32,475 bases of DNA from Candidatus Falkowbacteria bacterium UBA2355 (lineage in GTDB: Bacteria; Patescibacteriota; Patescibacteriia; Patescibacteriales; Patescibacteriaceae). A program made the position numbers and the translations under genes. Where the stretch lies: the NCBI GenBank assembly GCA_002344425.1, contig DDTV01000032.1:1-32475 (forward strand). Direction: 5' to 3'. Below the pieces are notes generated by a model, which searched no databases, was not told where the DNA came from, and saw only the letters and a program-made list of their open reading frames with translations. The number at the start of each line of letters is the position of its first letter. The first letter of the stretch is position 1. Shown here piece by piece: positions 16,601-23,960 of the stretch.

Positions 16601-19600
16601 CGTGCTCAATCGTTGCGTCCAAAACAATACGCAGTCTTGCCGACGCCTTGAAATGCGCGATAATGCCAATCAAATTATCACGGCTAATAACCAACCCGTT
16701 ACCGGACAATGCGATATTTATAACAACAATCCGCGTTGGCATATTAATAACTGGGTGCAGTCCTGCCCAGCCGGTTGGACTCGACTGACCAATAACCGAT
16801 GCGTTGATAACGGTAGTATCAATGGAGCTTGCACTAAATGTGCCAATCCCTTTTCCTGCCAAATGGCCGGCAACGAAGGCAAGTGTGCGACTAATGAAAC
16901 AATTTGTCCGAGCGGTTCAACTTGTGATCCGGCCGACAATAAATGTAAAAAACCGGATACCGGCACCTGCGAGTGTTGCTGTAAGAAGAGTGAAAATATT
17001 ACAGACCCTGTAAGCGGTCAAATTACTAACCCAGGTTGTTGTGCCGGCCTAAGCTGCGACTATACTTGCGGTGCTGATATTTCGGGTACGGAATTAGGTA
17101 TGTGCTCGGGCTGTGTTGTTAACGGTATTCCCGACGACGCTCTCTGTAATTGCGCTAATTCAACCGGTAAGTTCTGCGATAATTCAGAAAATCCACGCGG
17201 TGTATGTAATGATTGTTCGGCGATTACTGATCCGGCAGAATGTTCTGAGCATGCTGAATGCTGCGTTGACGGTAAAAATAACAATCGCTGCACCAGCGTC
17301 CCCTTAGAAGGTTCTCGTTTTGAGCAAGACAATTTGCAGTACTGCGCTTATTATAATTGTACAAACGTTTATCCAAACACTTGCAATGTTACGCCTGTTA
17401 TTAACGGCGTTTACAGCAAATTAAACGCCTGCCAAACAGGCTGTACTGCCGCACCGATTACTTGTGGCGTTAACGGACAGTGTGATGCTAATAGCCCATG
17501 TCCGAACAATATGCGTTGTGATCCTCTCAGTTGCGAATGCAAGAGCAACAATCCTGGACCGGGCGAGGCTTGCAAAGATCCTTTGACACAAGCTTGTACC
17601 GGAACTTGCGCCGTAGGTTACCAATGTTTATTGCCAACCGGTTACGGTAACGGTAATGGTAATGGGGACGGTGCTGCGGCAGACAATGGTCCGATTATCG
17701 GTAATGATGAGACTTGCCGTTGTTGCTGTAAGCCGCCGACTAATCCGGGAGAGCCCGATACCTGTAAACAGATCAACCCCGGTTTGAATTGTATTGCGAA
17801 CCAGGGCGATTGTACCAGCGCAACCAATGAACGTGGCTTATGTTGCGGTTGTACCAGCGATGGAATGTGCGGTGACGTTTTGACTACCGGCTGCGGCTTG
17901 ACCGGCGCACGTTGCTGTCAAACCCGTCCGATTGTTACGGGCCATACGCCCGCCGCCAATGCCAGCGGTGTTTGCCGCAACACTTCAATCGAAGCAGTCT
18001 TCAATCAAACCATGGATTTGACCAGCTTCAGTAGTAATACTTTCCTAATTGCCGATTATGGCAAAACACAATGCCCGAGCGGTTATTCGCCGGTTGCCTC
18101 GGTGCGTCCGTCAACTCGCTTTGCCTCATTAATGTTCTCGATAAAGAAAATAATTGCCAAGGTTTTGCCGGTTATGTTAACTAACCAAGCTTTGGCCGAT
18201 GTCAGCAATTTCTGTTATGTCCCCGGCTCGGCAATTGGTTATAATTTAAGCGGCAACCAAAGCAAGGTTACTTACCGAATTACTCGCGCGCTGGATTCTA
18301 ATATCCGTTATTATTTGATATTGAAAGGCGACCCTGGTTTGGCGGAAATCGGTCAAGGTGATCCAAAGGATTATTACAACGCCAACATCGCCAATGCTTC
18401 GAAGGTTGGTATGATTGGCGCGGCTAACGGTTTTGTTCCTGACACCTTCAATAATACGACCTTTAAGAATGCTGAAATTTGGTCCTTTACGACCGGTAAG
18501 GATATTTGTTCTCTGGACAAGGTAAAGGTCAATCCCGGCTTCCAGCTTTTCCAACAAAGCGGCCAACAAGGTTCTTTGGAAGCTGCGGCGCTAGACCGCA
18601 ATAGCCGACCCATACAGTCAATTGCCGGTTTTTATGATTGGAACTGGGCATGGTCATCAGACGATAATGATGTTGCTCAAGTTGTTCAGCAAGGCGAAAT
18701 GTTCCAGGCCGCGGTTACGGCCGGTACCCAGCAGGATGCACAGACTTTGGCGCGAGCCAAGGCGACTATTACTGTCGACCGCTTTAACCAACCTTCGACA
18801 GTCGGACAATCTCGTGAAGGAACGGCTCAACTGAGACTTTTCTTGTGTGAAAATCCTTGGCCAGTTTATTATTCTCAACCTCCTTTCCCGCCGGGATATA
18901 ATTGGCCATGGAAAGACGGCGCTTCGGGCATCGAATTCTATTATTGTCGCGATAAGAGCGGCATCGGTACGATTGATGACTTGCCGGCCTTGACCGATGA
19001 ACCGGTTACTAAAGAAGGCGGTAGAAAGATTTGCATGTTTGGCCCCAAAGTAGGACAAACCTGTTCTTCCGACACTAATTGTAATAATGTCGCAGGCAGT
19101 TGTTTGCCCGAGGTTTTGAAAGAATTCTTCTTCTTCAGAGAAGGCGAGCCGGGTATTCCATCGATTCAAGGTTCGGCCGATCCTCTGGGTACTAAAGTCA
19201 CTTTGCGCTGGCAACCAGTTGTTAATGCAAACAGATATAAAATTTATTACGGTTTGAATCCGGGCCAATATGTCTTTACAGCTGAAGTTCCTTCCGGTGG
19301 AGCCGAAATTTCCAAGACCATCGAAGGGTTAAGCAACGGTTTGAATTATTATTTCGCCGTTACCGCTTTGACCGCTAAAAATCAAGAGAGCATTTTCTCC
19401 AATGAGCTGAAAATAAAACCGGCCGACACTACTCCTCCGGCTATACCGGAACTTCAGGTCAGCTCCGGCGACGGTAAGATTTCATTATTCTGGAAAAAAG
19501 TTCCAGAAGCCACCGGCTATATTGCTTACATCGGAGTAGCTCCTCGCGGTACTGGCGAATATGCGGTTTCAACCATAGTTCGCCTTGATCCGCCGACCAA

Positions 19601-20012
19601 TACGCCCAATGTTATATTTACCAGCGCCGGCAGCGGAGGTTTGAATAATAACGCAACCTATTATGTATCAGTCCGATCCTTTGATCAATTTGCCAATCTA
19701 AGCGATTATGCGGCAGAGATTGCGAAAAAACCTAATGAGCCTTATTTGGTCTCGGCGGCGAGTGAAAGCAATTCAGTAACTCTGACTTGGCTACCCTTTA
19801 TAAGTGCTACTGGTTATACTATTACTTATGGCCAGTCGCCTGGTTCAACGGATTATACTCTTGATGTTTCAAATACCGTCTTTAAGAGTACTATCAGCGG
19901 TTTGACTAATAATACTCCTTATTATTTCAGAGTAAGAGCTAAAAAAGGCGGCACGGCTTTGAGCGAATTCTCCAATGAACGATCGGCCACACCCGGCTCG
20001 AACGATCAATAA
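13644..20012 (+). CDS. Giant Cys-rich surface protein with TrbC/VirB2-like anchor, TIG/IPT, Ig-like and FN3 domains
   Basis: About 2122 residues. Start 13644, 1 nt after the previous stop, puts the basic MKARFNK right before the signal helix; an in-frame ATG at 13626 would overlap. In order: signal peptide (1-32, ending VLAQ); two pilin-like helices (about 56-84 and 97-123); a Gly-rich linker (128-149); an Ig/Big_5-like domain (150-245); an Ig-like domain (263-365); a CNGVQDGDETGIDCGGSC motif; up to four TIG/IPT-like domains (about 395-814, with VTITGSGFG and VTIRGSGFG); a Cys-rich region (about 816-1430); another Big_5-like domain (1428-1620); a Big_2-like stretch (1622-1733); and three FN3 domains (1837-2121). 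It probably extends far from the cell as an adhesin or stalk. Fold names are by eye and need profile searches. Confidence 0.87.
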   Translation: MKARFNKYNLFAIFSALLLIGALWFSVGDVLAQNLNTGLEFAEETGLSNQDPRIAIARIIRIVLGFLGIIAVGIMIYAGFIWMTAKGEEEKINKAKKIMLSGGIGLIIILASFGIATFVMSRLSDATGGSGGSGGGGGGGGIGGGSDVFAVSGTTPANLAVNVPRNAVIRFRFTKAVKEVSVNEGSFAVNVAGTRSVSGNYIEFIPSANCEAPNESLKCFAANSTVTVQAASGILSIDDRTLNCSGSSLCNISFNVGEIVDTSAPRVNITNQQVCVSSDNTLRASSIDDWGVSFIDFFVDGNQVASAINNSVPFVGSPFNAEALWNANGYQTGQNVLLKATAYDLDSNQASSEKEVVVSASHCCNGVQDGDETGIDCGGSCLSCAAMARPSIDNVGPAGGFCSNDVNKFCRKATEVADCGANASCDLGTPNGATGNFVTITGSGFGTARGKVFFTNAGGTQVEAVLADDAATGNPSCTNSVWQDKQIIAVVPAGAEQGKISITTSDNKTDATDDDYGTLLNDFKKNTIQRPGICALTPVKGKLNDVVAYQGVKLSAAEAYYGNLSSNIKAPISSFNSEKEGTATVPNLASGLTTTFVLKSNVESNYIPFTKENEPYDGPIISSIEPSSGPIGQYVTIRGSGFGSSKSTSKVFFGDTGGREADYAFPDVCAESVWDDKQIVVKVPAGIADNTSYKLTIERAGFPTADSGTQMFEVTSGSPNPGICRLQPSLGQPNSEVIFWGEYFRDKDAASTIRFYNNVNQQGQAISFWQIDESASGIKPWKAITTVPQTAATGPVKLLVGTPAQSSNVLNFKVGQCSQDSDCGGGTATCCAAGLPEAGKCKATAGECYGSVATSVYEWRFSTGASASCAPDQQQCGTVCCAGACDETTPNKCAACLQGQNECGDGQCCNEDCEVPPGGGDSTCPDPTSCSGYSYNQCLEGFYCPNSPGLCSPYPGTNNPIEVGVCGNQACEDKPGCSGGACSYDSVLNRCVQNNTQSCRRLEMRDNANQIITANNQPVTGQCDIYNNNPRWHINNWVQSCPAGWTRLTNNRCVDNGSINGACTKCANPFSCQMAGNEGKCATNETICPSGSTCDPADNKCKKPDTGTCECCCKKSENITDPVSGQITNPGCCAGLSCDYTCGADISGTELGMCSGCVVNGIPDDALCNCANSTGKFCDNSENPRGVCNDCSAITDPAECSEHAECCVDGKNNNRCTSVPLEGSRFEQDNLQYCAYYNCTNVYPNTCNVTPVINGVYSKLNACQTGCTAAPITCGVNGQCDANSPCPNNMRCDPLSCECKSNNPGPGEACKDPLTQACTGTCAVGYQCLLPTGYGNGNGNGDGAAADNGPIIGNDETCRCCCKPPTNPGEPDTCKQINPGLNCIANQGDCTSATNERGLCCGCTSDGMCGDVLTTGCGLTGARCCQTRPIVTGHTPAANASGVCRNTSIEAVFNQTMDLTSFSSNTFLIADYGKTQCPSGYSPVASVRPSTRFASLMFSIKKIIAKVLPVMLTNQALADVSNFCYVPGSAIGYNLSGNQSKVTYRITRALDSNIRYYLILKGDPGLAEIGQGDPKDYYNANIANASKVGMIGAANGFVPDTFNNTTFKNAEIWSFTTGKDICSLDKVKVNPGFQLFQQSGQQGSLEAAALDRNSRPIQSIAGFYDWNWAWSSDDNDVAQVVQQGEMFQAAVTAGTQQDAQTLARAKATITVDRFNQPSTVGQSREGTAQLRLFLCENPWPVYYSQPPFPPGYNWPWKDGASGIEFYYCRDKSGIGTIDDLPALTDEPVTKEGGRKICMFGPKVGQTCSSDTNCNNVAGSCLPEVLKEFFFFREGEPGIPSIQGSADPLGTKVTLRWQPVVNANRYKIYYGLNPGQYVFTAEVPSGGAEISKTIEGLSNGLNYYFAVTALTAKNQESIFSNELKIKPADTTPPAIPELQVSSGDGKISLFWKKVPEATGYIAYIGVAPRGTGEYAVSTIVRLDPPTNTPNVIFTSAGSGGLNNNATYYVSVRSFDQFANLSDYAAEIAKKPNEPYLVSAASESNSVTLTWLPFISATGYTITYGQSPGSTDYTLDVSNTVFKSTISGLTNNTPYYFRVRAKKGGTALSEFSNERSATPGSNDQ

Positions 20013-20021
20013 ATTACCCCT

Positions 20022-20432
20022 ATGAATAACATACCAACAGAGTCAGAGCATAGTTTTAAATTCGGCATCATGCTGATTGCCGTTTTATTGGTCGCTTTGC
20101 TAGTTATTTTTGGCGCTTATTTTTTCCGATCTCGGCAAAATGCTCCTGCTGACGGTTCAGCGCAAAAAGAAAGTTTATTTGAAAGAATTTTCAGCAATAA
20201 TGACAACGAAGTTCAAACCGCTGACAGCGAAGAATTAAAAGATCCCGATAAAGATGGCCTAACTAATCGTGAAGAATCGTCAGTCTATAAGACAAATCCC
20301 AACGCGGCCGACAGCGACGGCGACGGTATGAACGATAAAGAAGAATTGCTGGCGCGTCGAGATCCGCTTAACCCTAATCCCGCGGCCGAATGGCCTCCTC
20401 GTCCGACTAATTTCTCGGCGGCTGGACAATAA
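20022..20432 (+). CDS. Single-pass membrane protein with TSP3-like calcium-binding repeats
   Basis: 136 residues. One membrane helix (about 14-35) is followed by a basic stop (RSRQ), so the C-terminus should face outward. Two acidic Asp-rich loops, DPDKDGLTN (74-82) and DSDGDGMND (97-105), match thrombospondin type 3 or dockerin-like calcium loops and are spaced as in TSP3 repeats. The tail is Pro-rich. It lies 9 nt after the giant surface gene and 17 nt before a larger relative with the same loops, so it probably belongs to the same assembly. The exact function is unknown. Confidence 0.75.
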   Translation: MNNIPTESEHSFKFGIMLIAVLLVALLVIFGAYFFRSRQNAPADGSAQKESLFERIFSNNDNEVQTADSEELKDPDKDGLTNREESSVYKTNPNAADSDGDGMNDKEELLARRDPLNPNPAAEWPPRPTNFSAAGQ

Positions 20433-20449
20433 TAATTATTTTTTCATTT

Positions 20450-21784
20450 ATGTTCAATCAACAACAATTGCGACAAATTGACGCCGCTACCGGCAATGAA
20501 ATAGAACCGAGCACTGAAGCAGAAGCGCGGCCAACCCCGACGCCAGCCGAAGAACAGGCGGCAGGGAAGTCGGTAATGGAAAATGCCGATATATATTATA
20601 TGCCGGAAAATTTTCAAAAGAATAATCAGGTCGCCGGCCGCAACATCAATGTGTCGGGTATTGTTATTTTGATTCTGGGTATTCTTTTTCTAATAATTTT
20701 GGGCGGTGCTTTGTACATGTATTTGGTTAAGCCGGAATTTTTAAACGGTTTGTTCGGCGGCAACAATGAACCGGCCGTAGAAACAGTTACTCCGGTTCAA
20801 AACGCACCAGTTGATAATTCTTTGACCGAGGCCGCTCCGGCTAGACCGAGCGGCGCGCCAAAGGATACTTATTTGGCTTTCCGCAGCGAATTGGAATTGG
20901 CTGACACGGTTGAAAAATATTTGGCTGTCTTTGCTCGTTATGGCACCAAAGCCAAGCAAGAGCAATTAAACTCACAGAAAGCCAATCTTGAATCGATTGG
21001 CGGACAGGGAGATATATTGAATGCTTTGCGAGGCGACAGTCTGCCGGTGCTTGACGGTACAGAAAACATAAGAGAAGAGATTACTGACACTCGATCGGTT
21101 CTCACTATTTCAAAAACCAGCGGTCGTTCGACCGGTACGGTGATTGTTTTGGCTGAAGACGGACAATGGAAAATTTCCGAAGAAACTTGGTTGGAAACAA
21201 CTCCTGAAGAAGGGTCAGCGGGGGAACCGGTGGCGGCGCTGGATGATGATAAAGACGGTTTAACTAACTTGGAAGAGGCGCTTTTGGGAACCAATGCAAA
21301 GGCCAGCGATTCCGATGGCGATGGATATAATGACTTAGAAGAAATCAACAATGGCTATAACCCGGCGGGCAGCGGTAAAATTGCCGCTAACACAAGCCTT
21401 GGCACTTATCTGAATACGACTTTTAATATCAGCCTGTTATATCCGGTTGAATGGGATAGAACAATTGCTTCAACTGATGATTCAGTGATGTTTACCGCGG
21501 CCAATCGGCAGTTCGTTCAGATGTTGGTCCAACCTAATTCAAATCAAGAAGATATTGTTGATTGGTACCGCAGTACCTTTAACACTCAAACCGTACCCAA
21601 TAGCCAGCTGGTCATTAATGAGACATGGGACGGAGTTAAGACTACCGACGGATTGACTGTCTATCTGACAAATAAAGATAAAACTTATATTTTTGTGGTT
21701 ACTTATAATCTAGGCAGTTCCAAGATTCTCGAATATAAGAATATCTTTGATTTGACGGTGCGCAGTCTCCGTCTCGGCGCCTAA
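20450..21784 (+). CDS. Membrane protein with TSP3-like calcium-binding repeats and a C-terminal globular domain
   Basis: 444 residues. A cytosolic, Pro/Glu/Ala-rich N-terminus (1-65), one membrane helix (about 69-92), a disordered linker and a first extracellular region (about 130-255) come first. Then two calcium-type loops, DDDKDGLTN and DSDGDGYND (about residues 262-295), like those of the previous gene. The C-terminal domain (about 310-444, with ISLLYPVEWDR) resembles the PsbP/DUF-type beta sandwiches seen in many envelope proteins, but I cannot name it. It is last of the four surface genes; ybeY follows after 1 nt, so the surface and housekeeping genes may share transcripts. Confidence 0.75.
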   Translation: MFNQQQLRQIDAATGNEIEPSTEAEARPTPTPAEEQAAGKSVMENADIYYMPENFQKNNQVAGRNINVSGIVILILGILFLIILGGALYMYLVKPEFLNGLFGGNNEPAVETVTPVQNAPVDNSLTEAAPARPSGAPKDTYLAFRSELELADTVEKYLAVFARYGTKAKQEQLNSQKANLESIGGQGDILNALRGDSLPVLDGTENIREEITDTRSVLTISKTSGRSTGTVIVLAEDGQWKISEETWLETTPEEGSAGEPVAALDDDKDGLTNLEEALLGTNAKASDSDGDGYNDLEEINNGYNPAGSGKIAANTSLGTYLNTTFNISLLYPVEWDRTIASTDDSVMFTAANRQFVQMLVQPNSNQEDIVDWYRSTFNTQTVPNSQLVINETWDGVKTTDGLTVYLTNKDKTYIFVVTYNLGSSKILEYKNIFDLTVRSLRLGA

Positions 21785-21785
21785 T

Positions 21786-22208
21786 ATGGCTGTCGAGATA
21801 AGCAATCGCACAAAAAAGCCCTTGCGACGTTCAGTCATTGAACGAAGCGTTGAAGCGGTTTTACGTTTTGGAAAAGCGAAGGGTTCTGTTTCCGTGGTTA
21901 TTGTTGGCGACCGGACCATGCGCAGCTTAAATAAGCGTTATCGGGGCAAAGACAAGGTTACCGATATATTGTCTTTTGCTGAAAGCGATAGCGAGGCGCC
22001 GGATAAAGATTTTATCGGCGAATTGATAATTGATCTTGATCAAATAGAACGCCAAGCCAAAAATTTCGGTAATACAAAAACCAAAGAACTGGCATTCATT
22101 GTCATACATGGCGCGCTTCATCTCTTGGGATATGAAGATGAAAGTGAGACGGGCCGCCGTAAAATGGAACGCTTGGGAGAAAAATTGATTACTAGTATTC
22201 GTTTATGA
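21786..22208 (+). CDS. ybeY: Endoribonuclease YbeY
   Basis: A metal-dependent RNase of 16S rRNA 3'-end maturation and ribosome quality control. At 140 residues it is the usual size. It carries LNKRYRGKDKVTDILSF (48-64), the conserved segment with the functional arginine, and the metal site HGALHLLGYED (108-118). In the common form the site ends in a third histidine (HGxLHLxGYDH). Here that position is Asp118. Some other bacterial lineages also have Asp at this site, so activity is plausible. The stop overlaps the dgkA start (ATGA), and the gene begins 1 nt after the preceding membrane-protein gene. Confidence 0.93.
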   Translation: MAVEISNRTKKPLRRSVIERSVEAVLRFGKAKGSVSVVIVGDRTMRSLNKRYRGKDKVTDILSFAESDSEAPDKDFIGELIIDLDQIERQAKNFGNTKTKELAFIVIHGALHLLGYEDESETGRRKMERLGEKLITSIRL

Positions 22209-22576
22209 AGCATTTAAGTCGTTTTTCAAATAGTGTCGTCCATGCCGTTTCCGGTTTATCAAGGGCTTGGCGCGAAGAACCTAATTTTCGTTGGGAGAGC
22301 GCCGCGGCCATTTTAGTTATTGCAGGCGGTTTAATTTTAAAGGTTTCATTGGCCGAGCTGGCTCTTTTGATTTTGACCTCGACTATGGTCATGGCCCTGG
22401 AATTGGTTAATACAATGGTAGAGATAGTCAGCGACATGTTGAAACCTCGCTTGGATAGCTATATCAAAAACATTAAAGATGTGACTGCGGCCGCGGTTGC
22501 CTTGGCCGCCATCGGCTCCTTAGGAGTCGCTGCTTGCATTTTAGTTCCCCCAATTATCAATTTACTCTGGCGATAG
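22205..22576 (+). CDS. dgkA: Diacylglycerol kinase / undecaprenol kinase family membrane protein
   Basis: A small integral membrane kinase that phosphorylates diacylglycerol or undecaprenol; in Gram-positive-type cells undecaprenol is the usual substrate. 123 residues with three hydrophobic helices (about 33-50, 53-75 and 95-120). The catalytic signature ALELVNTMVEIVSD (about 65-78) and the following KNIKDVTAAAV match the family. It overlaps ybeY by 4 nt. The role of supplying lipid carrier for cell-wall synthesis fits the division genes that follow. Confidence 0.92.
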   Translation: MKHLSRFSNSVVHAVSGLSRAWREEPNFRWESAAAILVIAGGLILKVSLAELALLILTSTMVMALELVNTMVEIVSDMLKPRLDSYIKNIKDVTAAAVALAAIGSLGVAACILVPPIINLLWR

Positions 22577-22587
22577 CTGAAAATTTT

Positions 22588-22596
22588 TGATATACT
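22588..22596 (+). promoter_or_regulatory. Extended -10 promoter for ftsA
   Basis: TGA followed by TATACT (22591-22596) in the 28-bp gap after dgkA. The expected start falls at 22602-22604, only 1-3 nt before the ATG at 22605, so this promoter would give an essentially leaderless ftsA mRNA. Confidence 0.5.
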
Positions 22597-22604
22597 AAGA
22601 AAGT

Positions 22605-23864
22605 ATGCGTGAAAATCTAATTGCCGGACTTGATATCGGCTCAGCAGAAACAAGGTTAGTCATCGGCCAGCGCGTCGAGACAGAAGCCGGACCGAAAATT
22701 CAAATAATCGGCGCGGTTGCCGTGCCATCTGAAGGAGTCAATAAGGGAATCATAAATTCAATTGAGGATACGACGGCCTCGGTTTCTTCTGTTTTGGAAA
22801 AAGCCGAACGACTTTTGGGAACTCCGATTCAGAGCGTTTGGGTCGGTATTAACGGACCAAATTTAAAATGCCAATCCAGCCGAGGCGTAGTAGCTGTTAG
22901 CCGTTCGGATTCGGAAATAAATCAGGAAGACGTTGACCGTGTTATTGAGGCGGCCCAGGCTTTGGCTGTTCCGCCGAATTATGAAATTCTGCATGTTATT
23001 CCATCTAAGTTCATTGTCGACAGTCAGGAAGATATTAAGAACCCGGTCGGCATGACGGGTATACGTTTGGAAGTTGTAACCTTGATTATTCAGAATTTAT
23101 CGAGCCAAATCAAGAATTTGACTCGTTCGATTTATCATACCGGCCTAAGCATTGACGATTTAGTTTTTTCTCCTCTGGCTGCGTCTTCGGTCGTAGTTTC
23201 AGCCAAGCAAAAAGAGCTTGGTACCGCAGTGGTTAATATTGGCGCCGCAACGACCAGTTTGGCGGTTTTTGAAGAGGGAGAATTACTGCATGCCGCCGTG
23301 TTGCCGATTGGCGCCGCGCATATCACCTCCGATATAGCTATCGGCTTGCGTTGTCCGATCAACTTAGCTGAGAAAATAAAAGTTCGATATGGCAGTGCCA
23401 AAGCCGAACAATTTTCCAAAAAAGATGAAATTGACATTTCTGATATTGTTGCCGAAGAAAACTTGACCGATGAAATAACGGTTATTTCCCGTCGCTATGT
23501 TGCTGAAATTATTGAAGCACGCGTTGAAGAAATTTTTGAGAAAGTAGATAACGAATTGAAAAAGATAGACCGTTCCGGAATGTTGCCTGCCGGCATTTGT
23601 TTAATCGGCGGCGGTTCAAAATTATCCGACATTGTCGATGTGGCCAAGCGCAAAATGCGCTTGCCGGCCGCCTTGGGTTCCAATCGTAGCGTTGCTACGG
23701 TTGTCGACAAGGTCAATGACCTTGAATATTTAACCGCTTTGGGGTTGGTTGCTTGGGGAGATCAATTAATTAAATATGACAACCGAGGCAGTCTTTTGCA
23801 GAAATTGCCTCTTCAGAAAACCATCGATAAATTGCGCGATATTTTTTCCGCTTTAAAACCCTGA
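22605..23864 (+). CDS. ftsA: Cell division protein FtsA
   Basis: An actin-like ATPase that tethers FtsZ to the membrane. 419 residues. Phosphate-1 motif GLDIGSAETRLVIG (about 8-21), the 1C (SHS2) insert region with GMTGIRLEVVTLII, phosphate-2 NIGAATTSLAVFEEG, and the adenosine motif CLIGGGSKLSDI. The C-terminus ends in a short amphipathic stretch (SLLQKLPLQKTIDKLRDIFSAL), as expected for membrane targeting. There is no Shine-Dalgarno site; the predicted mRNA is leaderless. It lies directly before ftsZ, from which it is separated by a promoter and an inverted repeat. Confidence 0.96.
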   Translation: MRENLIAGLDIGSAETRLVIGQRVETEAGPKIQIIGAVAVPSEGVNKGIINSIEDTTASVSSVLEKAERLLGTPIQSVWVGINGPNLKCQSSRGVVAVSRSDSEINQEDVDRVIEAAQALAVPPNYEILHVIPSKFIVDSQEDIKNPVGMTGIRLEVVTLIIQNLSSQIKNLTRSIYHTGLSIDDLVFSPLAASSVVVSAKQKELGTAVVNIGAATTSLAVFEEGELLHAAVLPIGAAHITSDIAIGLRCPINLAEKIKVRYGSAKAEQFSKKDEIDISDIVAEENLTDEITVISRRYVAEIIEARVEEIFEKVDNELKKIDRSGMLPAGICLIGGGSKLSDIVDVAKRKMRLPAALGSNRSVATVVDKVNDLEYLTALGLVAWGDQLIKYDNRGSLLQKLPLQKTIDKLRDIFSALKP

Positions 23865-23871
23865 ATCAGAC

Positions 23872-23890
23872 TGTACACAAAAAGTGTACA
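23872..23890 (+). promoter_or_regulatory. Operator-like inverted repeat upstream of the ftsZ promoter
   Basis: A perfect inverted repeat, TGTACAC-AAAAA-GTGTACA, ends 6 bp before the -35 box of ftsZ and starts 7 bp after the ftsA stop. Each arm contains the self-complementary hexamer TGTACA. No T run follows, so it is more likely a protein-binding site than a terminator. Confidence 0.6.
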
Positions 23891-23896
23891 ATTCCC

Positions 23897-23925
23897 TTGC
23901 TATTTGGCGACTGCCGCATTATAAT
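23897..23925 (+). promoter_or_regulatory. Promoter of ftsZ
   Basis: TTGCTA (23897-23902), a 17-nt spacer and a perfect TATAAT (23920-23925). The expected start is near 23932, leaving about 29 nt before the ATG, with no Shine-Dalgarno site. It lets ftsZ be made in excess of ftsA. Confidence 0.8.
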
Positions 23926-23960
23926 TAAAAGCGACAGTTTTTTATTTTACTCTTATCCAT

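Noticed and set aside
17641..17670. Short GGTAAC/GGTAAT array as a tandem repeat or CRISPR-like element
   Set aside because: It encodes a small Gly-Asn linker in frame, has only three to four imperfect units and no spacers.
18657..19268. Open frame of 203 codons on the minus strand inside the giant surface gene
   Set aside because: It lies wholly within a strongly supported plus-strand gene with recognisable FN3 and Cys motifs, and shows no ribosome site or family signature.
23872..23890. Inverted repeat read as the ftsA terminator
   Set aside because: No T run follows the 3' arm (next bases attccc), and a strong promoter starts 6 bp later.
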